64,000 nucleotides of DNA, from the NCBI GenBank assembly GCA_963795805.1, contig CAWCIV010000001.1, forward strand, positions 1 to 64,000, given 5' to 3'. This DNA comes from JALYYC01 sp963795805. GTDB lineage: Bacteria; Chloroflexota; Dormibacteria; CF-121. Positions 17,523 through 25,790 of this stretch are shown one piece after another; position 1 is the first letter of the stretch; each line of letters begins with the position of its first letter. The translations under genes and the position numbers were made by a program. Below the pieces are notes generated by a model. It did not search any database, was not told the DNA's origin, and worked only from the letters and a program-made list of their open reading frames with translations.

Positions 17523-18083
17523 TTAGTGCAGGCCGAATACCCGGGTGGTCGGGATGCCGCGCCGGATTTCCTCGCGATTCCCTTCTTCGCGGCGCTCCCG
17601 GGCGCGGGCGGATTCAATGATGTCGTCAACCCGGTCGGCGGGCAGGACGCAGATCCCGTTGCGATCACCCACGATCCAGTCCCCGGGTCGGACCAGCACA
17701 CCGTCGATGCCGATCGGCTCCGCCAGCACCCCCGGGCGACGCTTGACGGTGCCGTGAGACGCGACGCGCAGGCCGGCAATCGCCGGGGGCGGTGCGAGAC
17801 GCTCGATATCCCGCACGCCGTCCTCGACGACGACGGCGGCCAGGCCTCGCACTCGGGCCGCTTCGACCATCAACTCGCCGATCACGCCGTACAGCCCGCG
17901 GCCGCCGCTCGCCACGCACAGCACGGCGCCCGACGCGGCGCGCTCGAGCGCACGGTGGATGCCCAGGTTGTCGCCGGCCGGGATCCCCGCGGTCTCGGCC
18001 TCGCCGGCGAAGCTCTCGCCCACCAGCACGCGCATCGACCGCATCAACCCACGGCGATGGTTCGCCTCGTGAAGGGTTGGCAC
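17523..18083 (-). CDS. RraA-like aldolase/decarboxylase family protein
   Basis: The 186-residue protein contains GELMVEAARVRGLAAVVVED, GVRDIERL and GDWIVGDRNGICVLP, the core of the RraA family, which includes 4-hydroxy-4-methyl-2-oxoglutarate aldolase and oxaloacetate decarboxylases. The GTG at 18083 lacks a ribosome site, and upstream codons in the same frame still read like the family (GRAADLVALG), so the real N-terminus may be longer by a non-standard start. In this operon it probably cleaves a keto-acid intermediate. Confidence 0.8.
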   Translation of the reverse strand: MPTLHEANHRRGLMRSMRVLVGESFAGEAETAGIPAGDNLGIHRALERAASGAVLCVASGGRGLYGVIGELMVEAARVRGLAAVVVEDGVRDIERLAPPPAIAGLRVASHGTVKRRPGVLAEPIGIDGVLVRPGDWIVGDRNGICVLPADRVDDIIESARARERREEGNREEIRRGIPTTRVFGLH

Positions 18084-18117
18084 ACCCAGGGCGACCAGGT
18101 CAGCGGCCCGTCCGATC

Positions 18118-18780
18118 TCAGAGCCCCTCCGCGAGTTGCTCGATCAGCCGCTGGGTCTTCTCGACGTGCCGGCTGACGAGGGTCCCCACCTCGGTCGGGT
18201 TGCGGTTGGCGAGCGCCGCGGCGATCTCCCGGTGCTCCTCCTGCGCGGCTCGCTTCTGGAGCTCGTCCTGCAGCACGATCAGGCGATAGCGGTCCGTGCG
18301 GGTCCAGAGCTGATCCAGGATCCCGATCAGGACCAGGTTGCCGCAGTTCGAGTAAATCGCGTGGTGGAAGGTCCGGTTGTTATGCAGGAGCGCTCGGGGT
18401 GTCCGCTCGACCCGGCGCCCGGCCACGCGCGCGATCGCGGCCAGGACATCATCGGGTGCGGTCTCGGCCGTCAGCGCCGCGGCGAATGGGTCGAGTTGGA
18501 GCCGCACCGCGTAGAGCTCGTTGAGCTCGCGCCGGGTCAGGGGTGCGACCGTCATGGTTCGATGCGCCTCGAGGCGGACCAGCCCTTCCGCTTCCAACCG
18601 GCGCAAGGCCTCGCGCAGCGGCGTGATGGAGAGGCCGAGTCCGGCCGCGAGCACTTCCTGGTTCAGCGTCGATCCCGGCTCGATGGATCCGTCCAGGATG
18701 CGGCTCCGGAGCTCCTGGTAGACCGCCTCGGCCTTGGTGCTGACGTGAAGCGGGAGCCCATCCTGCACCCGGGCTTTCAC
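18118..18780 (-). CDS. GntR family regulator, FCD subgroup
   Basis: The 220-residue protein has an N-terminal winged helix (VYQELRSRILDGSIEPGSTL, SITPLREALRRLEAEGLV) and a C-terminal FCD ligand domain with metal-type residues in NNRTFHHAIYSNCGN, EEHREIAAAL and SRHVEKTQ. It starts with GTG overlapping the SDR stop. Being inside the operon, it most likely controls it by binding an inverted repeat in front of the permease gene (26886-26908), with a sugar-acid intermediate as effector. Confidence 0.9.
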   Translation of the reverse strand: MKARVQDGLPLHVSTKAEAVYQELRSRILDGSIEPGSTLNQEVLAAGLGLSITPLREALRRLEAEGLVRLEAHRTMTVAPLTRRELNELYAVRLQLDPFAAALTAETAPDDVLAAIARVAGRRVERTPRALLHNNRTFHHAIYSNCGNLVLIGILDQLWTRTDRYRLIVLQDELQKRAAQEEHREIAAALANRNPTEVGTLVSRHVEKTQRLIEQLAEGL

Positions 18781-19499
18781 GCGATGCTCTCCGCGCCGCC
18801 GTCGACGGCGATCCGTGCCCCGGTGACGTAGGCCGGCGCCTCGAGGACCAGGTAGCGAACGACCTGAGCCACGTCATCCGGCGTGGCAAGGCGCCGCTGG
18901 GGGACATGGTCGCCGACCCAGGTCTGGAGCGCCTGCTGATTGCTGCCGAGAAATGGCGTGTCGACCACGCCGGGCGAGACCACATTCACCCGGATGCCGC
19001 GCGGGGCGACCTCGGCGGCCAGCGACCGGCAGAGATGTTCGAGGCCCGCCTTACTCCCGCTGTACGCGGCCCGGTTCGGCAGCGAGCGGGATGCCGAGAT
19101 CGAGCCGATCACGATGATGCTCGCGTTTGGCTGCCAGGCGCGGTCGAGCAGGCGACGAATGAGCAGCGCGGGCCCAACCAGGTTGGTCAGGAACGTCGCC
19201 TCGATGTCCTGGGGCGCAAGGTCAGGGAAGGCGCCCCGCAAGGGCACCCCGGAGGCAAGGATCATCCAGGCGATCTCAGCGTCGCCGCCGCCGGTGGCGA
19301 TCTTGTCCCGGCCTTCGGCGGTCGCGACATCGCCGGTGACGACCTCCGAGCCGCCGCGCAATGTCGCGGCGACCGCCCGGAGTGGTGCCTCGGAACGGCC
19401 CGCCAGCACCATCAGGTCGGCGGCGCCGTCCAGCGCGCGGGCGCAGGCAGACCCGATTCCGCCGCCGGCGCCAACGACGAGTCCGACGCTCATGGCCAC
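18777..19499 (-). CDS. Short-chain dehydrogenase/reductase A
   Basis: The 240-residue Rossmann enzyme has GAGGGIGSA for NAD(P) binding, the catalytic Ser in IGSISASRS, YSGSK as the Tyr/Lys pair, and the family ending VTGARIAVDGG. It overlaps the gene before it by 10 bases and the GntR gene after it by 4. With the second SDR in the same operon (20257-20958) it likely oxidises hydroxyl groups of the imported sugar or its derivative. Confidence 0.88.
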   Translation of the reverse strand: MAMSVGLVVGAGGGIGSACARALDGAADLMVLAGRSEAPLRAVAATLRGGSEVVTGDVATAEGRDKIATGGGDAEIAWMILASGVPLRGAFPDLAPQDIEATFLTNLVGPALLIRRLLDRAWQPNASIIVIGSISASRSLPNRAAYSGSKAGLEHLCRSLAAEVAPRGIRVNVVSPGVVDTPFLGSNQQALQTWVGDHVPQRRLATPDDVAQVVRYLVLEAPAYVTGARIAVDGGAESIA

Positions 19500-20257
19500 A
19501 CCTGCCCGACGAAGGTTGCCGGATTCGTGCCGGCCAGCTCAGCGATCAGGCCGGCGTTTCCCTCGCTGGCGAGGGCATCCAGCATCTGGCGCGAGAACTC
19601 GAACGGGTTGCCGACATGGGCCTGGCCCGCATCAGAGGTGAAATAGACCAGGCTCCCGGTCTCCCGGAGGCTGGCGGCTCGCGTCAGAAGGTCCGCCTGC
19701 GGACGCTCGGCGATCGGATGGGCCGCGGTGTAGAGATCCAGCTCGAACGCGCAACCCAGTCCCGCAAGCACCCGCGCATCCTGATCGGAGAGGTAGAGGC
19801 TATGGGTGACGCTGCAGTACGCACCCATCTCCGCGGCAGTCCGCGCCAGCTCGAGGCGACCCTCGACACCAAGGTGCGAGGTCGCCAGGACGAGCGGCTT
19901 CTTCAGCCGGACGAGCTGAGCGCGCAGTTCCGGCCACCAGGCCGGCAAGGAAAGATCCCAGGCGAGGCGGCCTGCCGCGTCGCGGGATGGGCCCCAGACC
20001 CAGCGCGCGCCCTGCGCCACCGCGCCCATCACGCTCTCCGGAGTGGCGAAGGCATTGAGGGAGGCGGAGCCGATGGCGTCAGGCGGGCCGGCAGGGAGGG
20101 CCGAGCATCTCGCCGCCGTGTGCTCCTCGTGCGATTTCCAGACGAATCCCTGAACCCCCGCCTCGCGAGCCGCCTCCCAGACGCGCAGGCCATCGCCCCA
20201 CCGCGGGGCGGTAGACGGCGCGGGGTGCAGGTGCAGATCCCAGGAAAGCTGCGGCAT
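19490..20257 (-). CDS. DUF6282-like metal-dependent hydrolase-like protein
   Basis: The 255-residue protein begins SWDLHLHPAPST (an HxH motif near the N-terminus, as in amidohydrolases and PHP enzymes), then GFVWKSHEEHTAARC, ATSHLGVEGRLEL and YFTSDAGQAHVGNP. This is the pattern of DUF6282 proteins, a poorly characterised amidohydrolase-like family seen in catabolic operons. The ATG overlaps the stop of the preceding SDR (TGATG). The reaction is unknown; lactone or amide hydrolysis is an inference. Confidence 0.75.
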   Translation of the reverse strand: MPQLSWDLHLHPAPSTAPRWGDGLRVWEAAREAGVQGFVWKSHEEHTAARCSALPAGPPDAIGSASLNAFATPESVMGAVAQGARWVWGPSRDAAGRLAWDLSLPAWWPELRAQLVRLKKPLVLATSHLGVEGRLELARTAAEMGAYCSVTHSLYLSDQDARVLAGLGCAFELDLYTAAHPIAERPQADLLTRAASLRETGSLVYFTSDAGQAHVGNPFEFSRQMLDALASEGNAGLIAELAGTNPATFVGQVWP

Positions 20258-20958
20258 CAGTCCATCAACAGGCCGCCGTTGACGTCGATGATCTCACCGG
20301 TCAGATAGCTGGCGTCCGGCGAGAGCAAGAATGCGACGACGCTGGCCACCTCGTCCGGACGGCCCAGGCGGCGCAGGGGAAGTTGCGGTCCGCGATCCCG
20401 GATTCCGGGAACCCCGTCTAAAAAGGCCGTGTCGACGATGCCGGGAGCCACGGCGTTGACTCGGATCCCCTCCGGGCTGAACTCTGCCGCCAGCGTCTTG
20501 GTCAGGCAGAGCACGGCGGCTTTTGCCGAGGCGTACGGGGCGCCGATCAGCAAGCCGCCGGTCTTGGCGGCCTGCGACGTGAAGTTGACGATGCCGCGCT
20601 CGGGGTGGCTCGACTCGCGCAAATGCGGGATCGCCGCCCGGCAGATCCGAACCGTTCCCAGCACGTTGACGTCGAAGTGCCGTTGCCAGATGGCATCGGT
20701 GGCCTCGAGGAATTTCGCCGGCCGGCCCATGCCGGCGGCGTTGACGACCGCGTCAATCCGGCCGTGCGCGTTTCGGACTCCCTGCACGAAGCTCGTGACC
20801 TCATCGGGGCGGGTCACGTCGCAGCGGCTGACACCATCGCCGGCTTCCAGGTCGGCCGCGGCCACGGTCCATCCGTCGGACCGCAGGCGCTCGGCGGTTG
20901 CCTGCCCGATGCCGCGGGCAGCCCCGGTCACGATGACAACGGCCCCAGTGTTGGTCAC
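20257..20958 (-). CDS. Short-chain dehydrogenase/reductase B
   Basis: This 233-residue enzyme has TGAARGIGQATAERL, NAAGMGRPAKFLEA, the YASAK catalytic pair and the ending YLTGEIIDVNGG. The start is GTG at 20958, overlapping the dehydrogenase stop by 4 bases. It is more like the classical 3-oxoacyl-reductase-type SDRs than SDR A is. Its substrate is probably an intermediate of the sugar catabolised by this operon. Confidence 0.9.
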   Translation of the reverse strand: MTNTGAVVIVTGAARGIGQATAERLRSDGWTVAAADLEAGDGVSRCDVTRPDEVTSFVQGVRNAHGRIDAVVNAAGMGRPAKFLEATDAIWQRHFDVNVLGTVRICRAAIPHLRESSHPERGIVNFTSQAAKTGGLLIGAPYASAKAAVLCLTKTLAAEFSPEGIRVNAVAPGIVDTAFLDGVPGIRDRGPQLPLRRLGRPDEVASVVAFLLSPDASYLTGEIIDVNGGLLMD

Positions 20959-21887
20959 GATGCTTTCCTCCCGGCAGCGGTGCCATAGGCGTCGATGGAA
21001 TTCTTGATCGCGCTCTGCCGAAGCGCTCGCTGCGAGCGCTCGCTGTACCAGCCGACATGCGGGGTGACCAGGACGCGTGGATCCTCCGCGAATGGACGAA
21101 GTGGGCTCTGCGGCTCCAGCCGCGCGTCCAGCCCGAGGCCGCCAAGGCGTCCGGACCGCAGCGCGTCCGCCGTCGCGGTCTGATCGATCAGCCCGAGTCG
21201 GGCCGTGTTGACGAGGATGGCCTCGGCAGGCATGAGCGCCAGCCGCCGCTGATCGAGCAGGTTGGCGGTCGCGGGCTCGAGGGCCGCATGCAGAAAAACG
21301 AAGTCGGCGCGCTGCAGCGCGTCTTCCAACGGGACCACGCGCAGACGCAGCTCGTTGGCGGTCGCCTGGCCGCGGGTCGTAACGACCACCACCTCGTAGG
21401 CGAGATCGCGCAGGGCGCTCGCGACCGCGCTACCGATCGATCCGAGGCCGATGACCGTGACGCGGGTCCGCCCGCGGACCGGCCGCGTCTTCGCAACCGC
21501 CTGCCAGTCGGCGTCCAGCCAGTCCTTGCTGGTCCAGCCCCCGAGACGCCGTTCCAGGCCGAAGCCAAGCGCCAGCGTGTGTGCCGTCATCTCCGGGATG
21601 CAATAGTCGCGAACGTTGACCACGGCGATCTGGTGTTCGGCTGCCGCCGCCTGGTCGACCGAATCGAGGCCGACGCCAAAGCGACCGATCACCCGGCATC
21701 GCGTCAGCTGGGCAATCAGGGCATGATCGATCCGCGTCCTGACATGGACGACCACGTCAGCCCGTCCGAGTTGCTCCGCCGAACCGTCCCACCGCGAAAT
21801 TTCCCAGCCATGGGCGATCGCGGTGGACGTCTCGAGGTCGAGGTTGTCATACAGGCTGTCGAGGACGACGAGTTGTCGTGCGCTCAT
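20955..21887 (-). CDS. D-isomer-specific 2-hydroxyacid dehydrogenase
   Basis: The 310-residue protein has the cofactor motif VIGLGSIGSAVA, the substrate Arg region VNTARLGLIDQTATADAL and the catalytic His in VTPHVGWYSERS. These features mark the NAD-dependent D-2-hydroxyacid dehydrogenases. The ATG overlaps the previous stop (ATGA). In this operon it probably interconverts a 2-keto and a 2-hydroxy acid. Confidence 0.88.
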   Translation of the reverse strand: MSARQLVVLDSLYDNLDLETSTAIAHGWEISRWDGSAEQLGRADVVVHVRTRIDHALIAQLTRCRVIGRFGVGLDSVDQAAAAEHQIAVVNVRDYCIPEMTAHTLALGFGLERRLGGWTSKDWLDADWQAVAKTRPVRGRTRVTVIGLGSIGSAVASALRDLAYEVVVVTTRGQATANELRLRVVPLEDALQRADFVFLHAALEPATANLLDQRRLALMPAEAILVNTARLGLIDQTATADALRSGRLGGLGLDARLEPQSPLRPFAEDPRVLVTPHVGWYSERSQRALRQSAIKNSIDAYGTAAGRKAS

Positions 21888-22342
21888 AGGTGCGCCTCAC
21901 GCCAGGCGTCGGGCACAATCGTGCCGGCGCTGGTGGTGACCCGATGGGACCCGAATCGTCCCTCAAGCCGCTCGACCGTTGGTCGATCTGAGGCATCGGG
22001 AAGCTCGACGATCAGGTTGGCGGTGACCTCGAGCGCAGCCGGGATCACGTCAAGATCCGGTGGCGATGCCCCCACGAGGATCATTGGAAGGCCCGGATAG
22101 GCGCGGGCGAATGCGATCAGGTGGTCCCATGGGATCGCTGCCCCTCGGTAATCGATGACGAGTCCTAAGTTCTCACGTTCGCAGGTCTCCGGCAGCGGCG
22201 AGAGCATCCAGTCGAGCAGCGGGTAGCCGTGGCCCTTGGGCCCGGGGCAGACACGGACGAGGCGGTCGGTGCGAGCGCTGACCCGGCTCAGGGCGCGCGG
22301 CAGGAATCCTACCTCCGTCGGGTTGACGTCGACGATGCTCAC
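21884..22342 (-). CDS. Short amidohydrolase-like protein lacking metal residues
   Basis: The 152-residue protein resembles the second half of an amidohydrolase-2 barrel: LPMILVGASPPDLDVIPAAL, then ANLIVELPDAS and LEGRFGSHRVTTSAGTIV, which align by eye with the usual ...NLYVD..., ...FGADRVLFGSD. The metal-binding His and the GSD aspartate are missing. It may be a structural subunit or a degenerate paralogue kept in the operon. It overlaps both neighbours by 4 bases, so it is translated. Confidence 0.7.
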   Translation of the reverse strand: MSIVDVNPTEVGFLPRALSRVSARTDRLVRVCPGPKGHGYPLLDWMLSPLPETCERENLGLVIDYRGAAIPWDHLIAFARAYPGLPMILVGASPPDLDVIPAALEVTANLIVELPDASDRPTVERLEGRFGSHRVTTSAGTIVPDAWREAHL

Positions 22343-23166
22343 AGGTGCGCTTCCAGGTAGACGACCAGCTCATGGAGACTCGCATCCGCACGTGGGGCGT
22401 CCGCCTCCTGCCAGATCCTGGCCGCATGTTCCAGGAGTGGGACGACCGCCCTGGCGACCGTAATCGATGCGCCACGCGCCTCGAGGACCTGGACCGCGTC
22501 GGCCAGCTCCCCGGCACGCCGCGCCGCGTGGCGGCGATTCGTGGTGACGAGCAGGGTGAAGAATTCCATCGCCTGCTTGCCGACGTTGTTCTCAACCGAG
22601 GCCGACACGATTCCCGCGCGGTCGATCGGCTCGGTCAGCGCCAGATACTCCAGGACGAGTCCTTCCAGGCTCTTCATGAAGATCGAGCGAGCGTACTTGA
22701 GCAGCGCGGCATCGCCGGGCGTGCGGCCGGCAATGTCGACGTGAAAGCCGAGCGACTCGAGCAGCGGTCGGTGGGTGTCGGCGCGCGCTCCACTGATCGC
22801 CACCCGCGGCTGGGCCCGGCTGGCGTCGAGCGTGTCGAGCAGCGCCACGTCGAGCATCTCGCAGGCGGATGTGGCGGCGATCGCTTGCTTGGCCTCGGGC
22901 GACACGGTATTCCAATCGAGCAGGAGCGAGTCCTTCCTGATGACCGGCGCGACCAGCGCCGGCACCCGCTCGGCCTCTGAGGGCGGCACGCAGCTCACCA
23001 CGCGATCGATGGGAGCATCGTCCGGTCCCAGCCGCTCGAGATGGCTCCCGACGGTCACGGGGATCCGGGGCGCGGGATCGTACACGAGTACGCGGCCGCC
23101 CGCGGCGTCGATCCGGCGGGCGAGGGCTGACCCCACCGAGCCGTGTCCGACAATCAACCAGCTCAT
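22339..23166 (-). CDS. NAD(P)-binding 6-phosphogluconate-dehydrogenase-like protein (DUF1932 type)
   Basis: The chosen ATG (23166) lies 5 bases behind the ATPase stop; an earlier in-frame start would only extend into the ATPase gene. The 275-residue protein begins WLIVGHGSVGSALARRI, a GxGxxG fold, with SCVPPSEAERVP, LLDWNTVSPEAKQAI and a helical C-terminal domain (LLKYARSIFMKSLEGLVLEY). This is the DUF1932 group of beta-hydroxyacid dehydrogenase-like proteins. It is a likely oxidoreductase of the same pathway. Confidence 0.82.
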   Translation of the reverse strand: MSWLIVGHGSVGSALARRIDAAGGRVLVYDPAPRIPVTVGSHLERLGPDDAPIDRVVSCVPPSEAERVPALVAPVIRKDSLLLDWNTVSPEAKQAIAATSACEMLDVALLDTLDASRAQPRVAISGARADTHRPLLESLGFHVDIAGRTPGDAALLKYARSIFMKSLEGLVLEYLALTEPIDRAGIVSASVENNVGKQAMEFFTLLVTTNRRHAARRAGELADAVQVLEARGASITVARAVVPLLEHAARIWQEADAPRADASLHELVVYLEAHL

Positions 23167-23171
23167 CGCGG

Positions 23172-24701
23172 TCACGGGCGCGGATCCTGCTGCTCGCCGG
23201 TGACGGCAAGCAGGAGATCGTTCAATGAGGTGGTCGCCGGATCCACCTCGGTGACCAGGCGACCCTTTCGCATGACGAGGATCCGGTCGCAGAGCTCTAG
23301 GGTTTCCTCGGCTTCCGATGACCACACCAGGATCGACATGCCGCCGCCCGCCAGCCGGCGAATCGCGTCGTGGACCTCCCGTTTGGCGCCAACGTCGATG
23401 CCGCGGCCCGGGTCATTGAGGAGGAGCAGCCTCGGGGCCGCCGCCAACCATTTGGCCAGCACGACTTTTTGCTGGTTGCCGCCGCTCAGCTCGACGACGG
23501 GCGTGTCCAGCGATGACGCCCGGAGGCGAAACGCCCTCGCGTACTCATCGGCGGTCCGGTGAACGCGCCGCCGTGGCACGAAGCCGAGGAGGGTCTTCAC
23601 TCGGTGCAGGACGACGAGGACGATATTCTCGCCGACGGAGCGGTCCATCAGCAGGCCTTCAACGCGGCGGTCCGCCGGAATGGAGGCCACCCCTCGGGCG
23701 ATCGCGTCGGCGGTGCTGCGCGGTCCGTAGGCCTTGCCGCCCAGCAGGAGGGTTCCCGCTTGCACGCGGCGAAGTCCGAAGAGCGCCGCGAAGAGCGATT
23801 GCACACCCGCCCCCTCGAGGCCGGCGAAGCCGACGATCTCGCCTCGACGGATGCCGAAACTGACCTCGGTGAACCCCACGCCCGTGATCGTCGAGGCCTG
23901 GAGCTCAACGGGGGTGTCGGCCGGAAGGCGGCGATGCGCTGCGGCGCGGCTGGTCTGGGCGCTGCCGACCATCAATCGCACGGCCTCCGGGAGGGTCAAC
24001 TCCGAAACCGGCGAGGAGGCGACCCGGCGACCATCCCGGAGGATCGTGATATGGTCGGCGACCGAAAACACCTCGTCCAGCCGGTGCGACACCAGCAGGA
24101 AGCTCTGGCCGTGCTGCTGAAACCGCCGCATCATCTTAAAGAGGGCCTGGGTTTCGGCATCGGTCAGCGCGGAGTTCGGTTCGTCGAGCAGGATCAGGTC
24201 AGCCTGCAGGTGAAACGCTCGCAGGATTTCGACCATCTGCCGTTCCGCGAGGCGGAGATGCTGGACCGGCTGCTTGAGATCGATCCACCAGCCGACCAGG
24301 TTCATGATCTTCCGGAGCTCCTCGACCATGGCGGCTCGTCGAACAAACTGGAAGCGATCGTGAAGCTCGTTTCCGGCGAAGACGTTCTCGACCACCGTCA
24401 GATCCGGATACAGGTTGAGTTCCTGGTGCACCGCCGCGATCCCGAGACGGATCGCATCACGCGGGGAGGCGATCCGCACCGACCGGCCGGCGACCGCGAT
24501 CGTCCCCGAATCCGGATGGATGGCGCCGGTCAGGATCTTGACCAGCGTGCTCTTGCCGGCGCCGTTCTCGCCCAGGAGCGCATGAATCGAGCCGGGGAAG
24601 ACGTCCAGGCTCACATCGTCGAGAGCCTGGACGCCTCCGAACCGTTTGGAGATGCCACCCACCGACACGCGCGGCGGCGCGACGGCTGCCGCGGCCATCA
24701 T
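23172..24701 (-). CDS. CUT2 sugar ABC importer ATPase, two ABC domains (RbsA/MglA type)
   Basis: The 509-residue protein carries a first ABC unit with GENGAGKST, LRLAERQMVEIL and LLDEPNSAL, and a second with a degenerate Walker A (GLEGAGVQS) but intact LSGGNQQKVVLAKWL and LLLNDPGRGIDVG. That asymmetry is normal in RbsA/MglA-type ATPases. The ATG follows GAGGAG. It energises the permease 25791-26873 together with the binding protein 24732-25748. Confidence 0.93.
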   Translation of the reverse strand: MMAAAAVAPPRVSVGGISKRFGGVQALDDVSLDVFPGSIHALLGENGAGKSTLVKILTGAIHPDSGTIAVAGRSVRIASPRDAIRLGIAAVHQELNLYPDLTVVENVFAGNELHDRFQFVRRAAMVEELRKIMNLVGWWIDLKQPVQHLRLAERQMVEILRAFHLQADLILLDEPNSALTDAETQALFKMMRRFQQHGQSFLLVSHRLDEVFSVADHITILRDGRRVASSPVSELTLPEAVRLMVGSAQTSRAAAHRRLPADTPVELQASTITGVGFTEVSFGIRRGEIVGFAGLEGAGVQSLFAALFGLRRVQAGTLLLGGKAYGPRSTADAIARGVASIPADRRVEGLLMDRSVGENIVLVVLHRVKTLLGFVPRRRVHRTADEYARAFRLRASSLDTPVVELSGGNQQKVVLAKWLAAAPRLLLLNDPGRGIDVGAKREVHDAIRRLAGGGMSILVWSSEAEETLELCDRILVMRKGRLVTEVDPATTSLNDLLLAVTGEQQDPRP

Positions 24702-24731
24702 CGGTTGGCTTCTCCTCGACTGGTCATGGGT

Positions 24732-25748
24732 CTAGCCGCCCGCCGCCTTGACGTCGGGGCTGTTACGGATTTCGGTCAGGTTGTTCTTGTCGCAGAAGAT
24801 GGAGGTTCCGTGGATGACGCCGGTCGGAAGCGCCTTCCCGTTGGCAACATGGTCGTACATCTGGGTGAAGGCGTAGGTGCCCTCGTTGTAGAGACTGTTG
24901 CCCTGGGCCCAACCGACCCAGCCCTCTCCGATCAGGTCGAGGGTCGCGGGCAGCCAATCGTAGCCGGCGACAAGGATGTTGTGATTGCTATTGGCCTTCA
25001 AGACCTTGCCCCAGTTCTGCGTGTCGGGGCCGCACATGGTGTAGGCCAGCTGGATCTGGGATCCCTTTGCCGTGTAGATGTTCTGCGTGTTGGCGAAGTT
25101 CTTCGCTGGATCGGTTGAGGTGTCGTAGAAGCCGACCTGGGTCAACTTGAACGGGCTGCTCGCATTCTCGACCTGGACCTCGGCCTCGAAGCCCGACCGG
25201 CGTTCCTGCTGCCCGGTCACGGTTGGGAGGCAGGAGGTGAGCACGTAGTTGATGGTGCCGGTGGCGCCCTTGTCCTTGAAATATTTGAAGACACGCTGGG
25301 CGGAGAGCTTCCCCTGGTCAATCGTGGAGGAGCCGCCAATGTAGAAAAAGCTGCGGTTGGACGTCGGCGCGTCGATCTCGGTCGTGGCCACGGGGATGTG
25401 CGCCGCCACCATGCTGTTGATCGCGGGGACGAGCGCGGCCGAGTCGACGGGCAGGATGATCGTGCCGTCAACCTTCTGCTGTTGCAGGTCCTGCATCAGC
25501 GAGATCTGTTGCTGGGCGGTTGCGGGTGAGGGCCCGACGACCTTCAGGGTGAAGCCGTCCTTTGCCGCCATGTCCTGGGCGCCTTTGCGGAGCGGAAGTT
25601 CGACCGGGTTGGTCAGGTCGTCGAGGACAAGCGCCAGCGTGATGTGCTTGGTGCTGCCCGACGGCGACGTCCCGCCGCACGCGGTGAGGACCAGGCCGGC
25701 GCCCAGCGCCAGGGTTGCCGTTCGCATCGACAGTGATTGAAAATTCAC
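24732..25748 (-). CDS. CUT2 sugar-binding lipoprotein
   Basis: The 338-residue protein starts with GTG at 25748 behind AAGGAGGG. Its signal peptide ends in the lipobox LTAC (Cys 24). The mature part is a periplasmic-binding-protein type I fold: LALVLDDLTNPVELPLRKGA, QQKVDGTIILPVDSAALV, NYVLTSCLPTVTGQQERRSG. It delivers a sugar or sugar-like compound to the CUT2 permease. The ligand cannot be read. Confidence 0.92.
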   Translation of the reverse strand: MNFQSLSMRTATLALGAGLVLTACGGTSPSGSTKHITLALVLDDLTNPVELPLRKGAQDMAAKDGFTLKVVGPSPATAQQQISLMQDLQQQKVDGTIILPVDSAALVPAINSMVAAHIPVATTEIDAPTSNRSFFYIGGSSTIDQGKLSAQRVFKYFKDKGATGTINYVLTSCLPTVTGQQERRSGFEAEVQVENASSPFKLTQVGFYDTSTDPAKNFANTQNIYTAKGSQIQLAYTMCGPDTQNWGKVLKANSNHNILVAGYDWLPATLDLIGEGWVGWAQGNSLYNEGTYAFTQMYDHVANGKALPTGVIHGTSIFCDKNNLTEIRNSPDVKAAGG

Positions 25749-25790
25749 GCGTCCCTCCTTGTACTTGGTGTTCCGGAATCGGTGATGGCC

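Noticed and set aside
22345..23562. Rightward frames over 22345-23562
   Set aside because: They are antisense of the DUF1932 and ATPase genes; no signal or family is visible.
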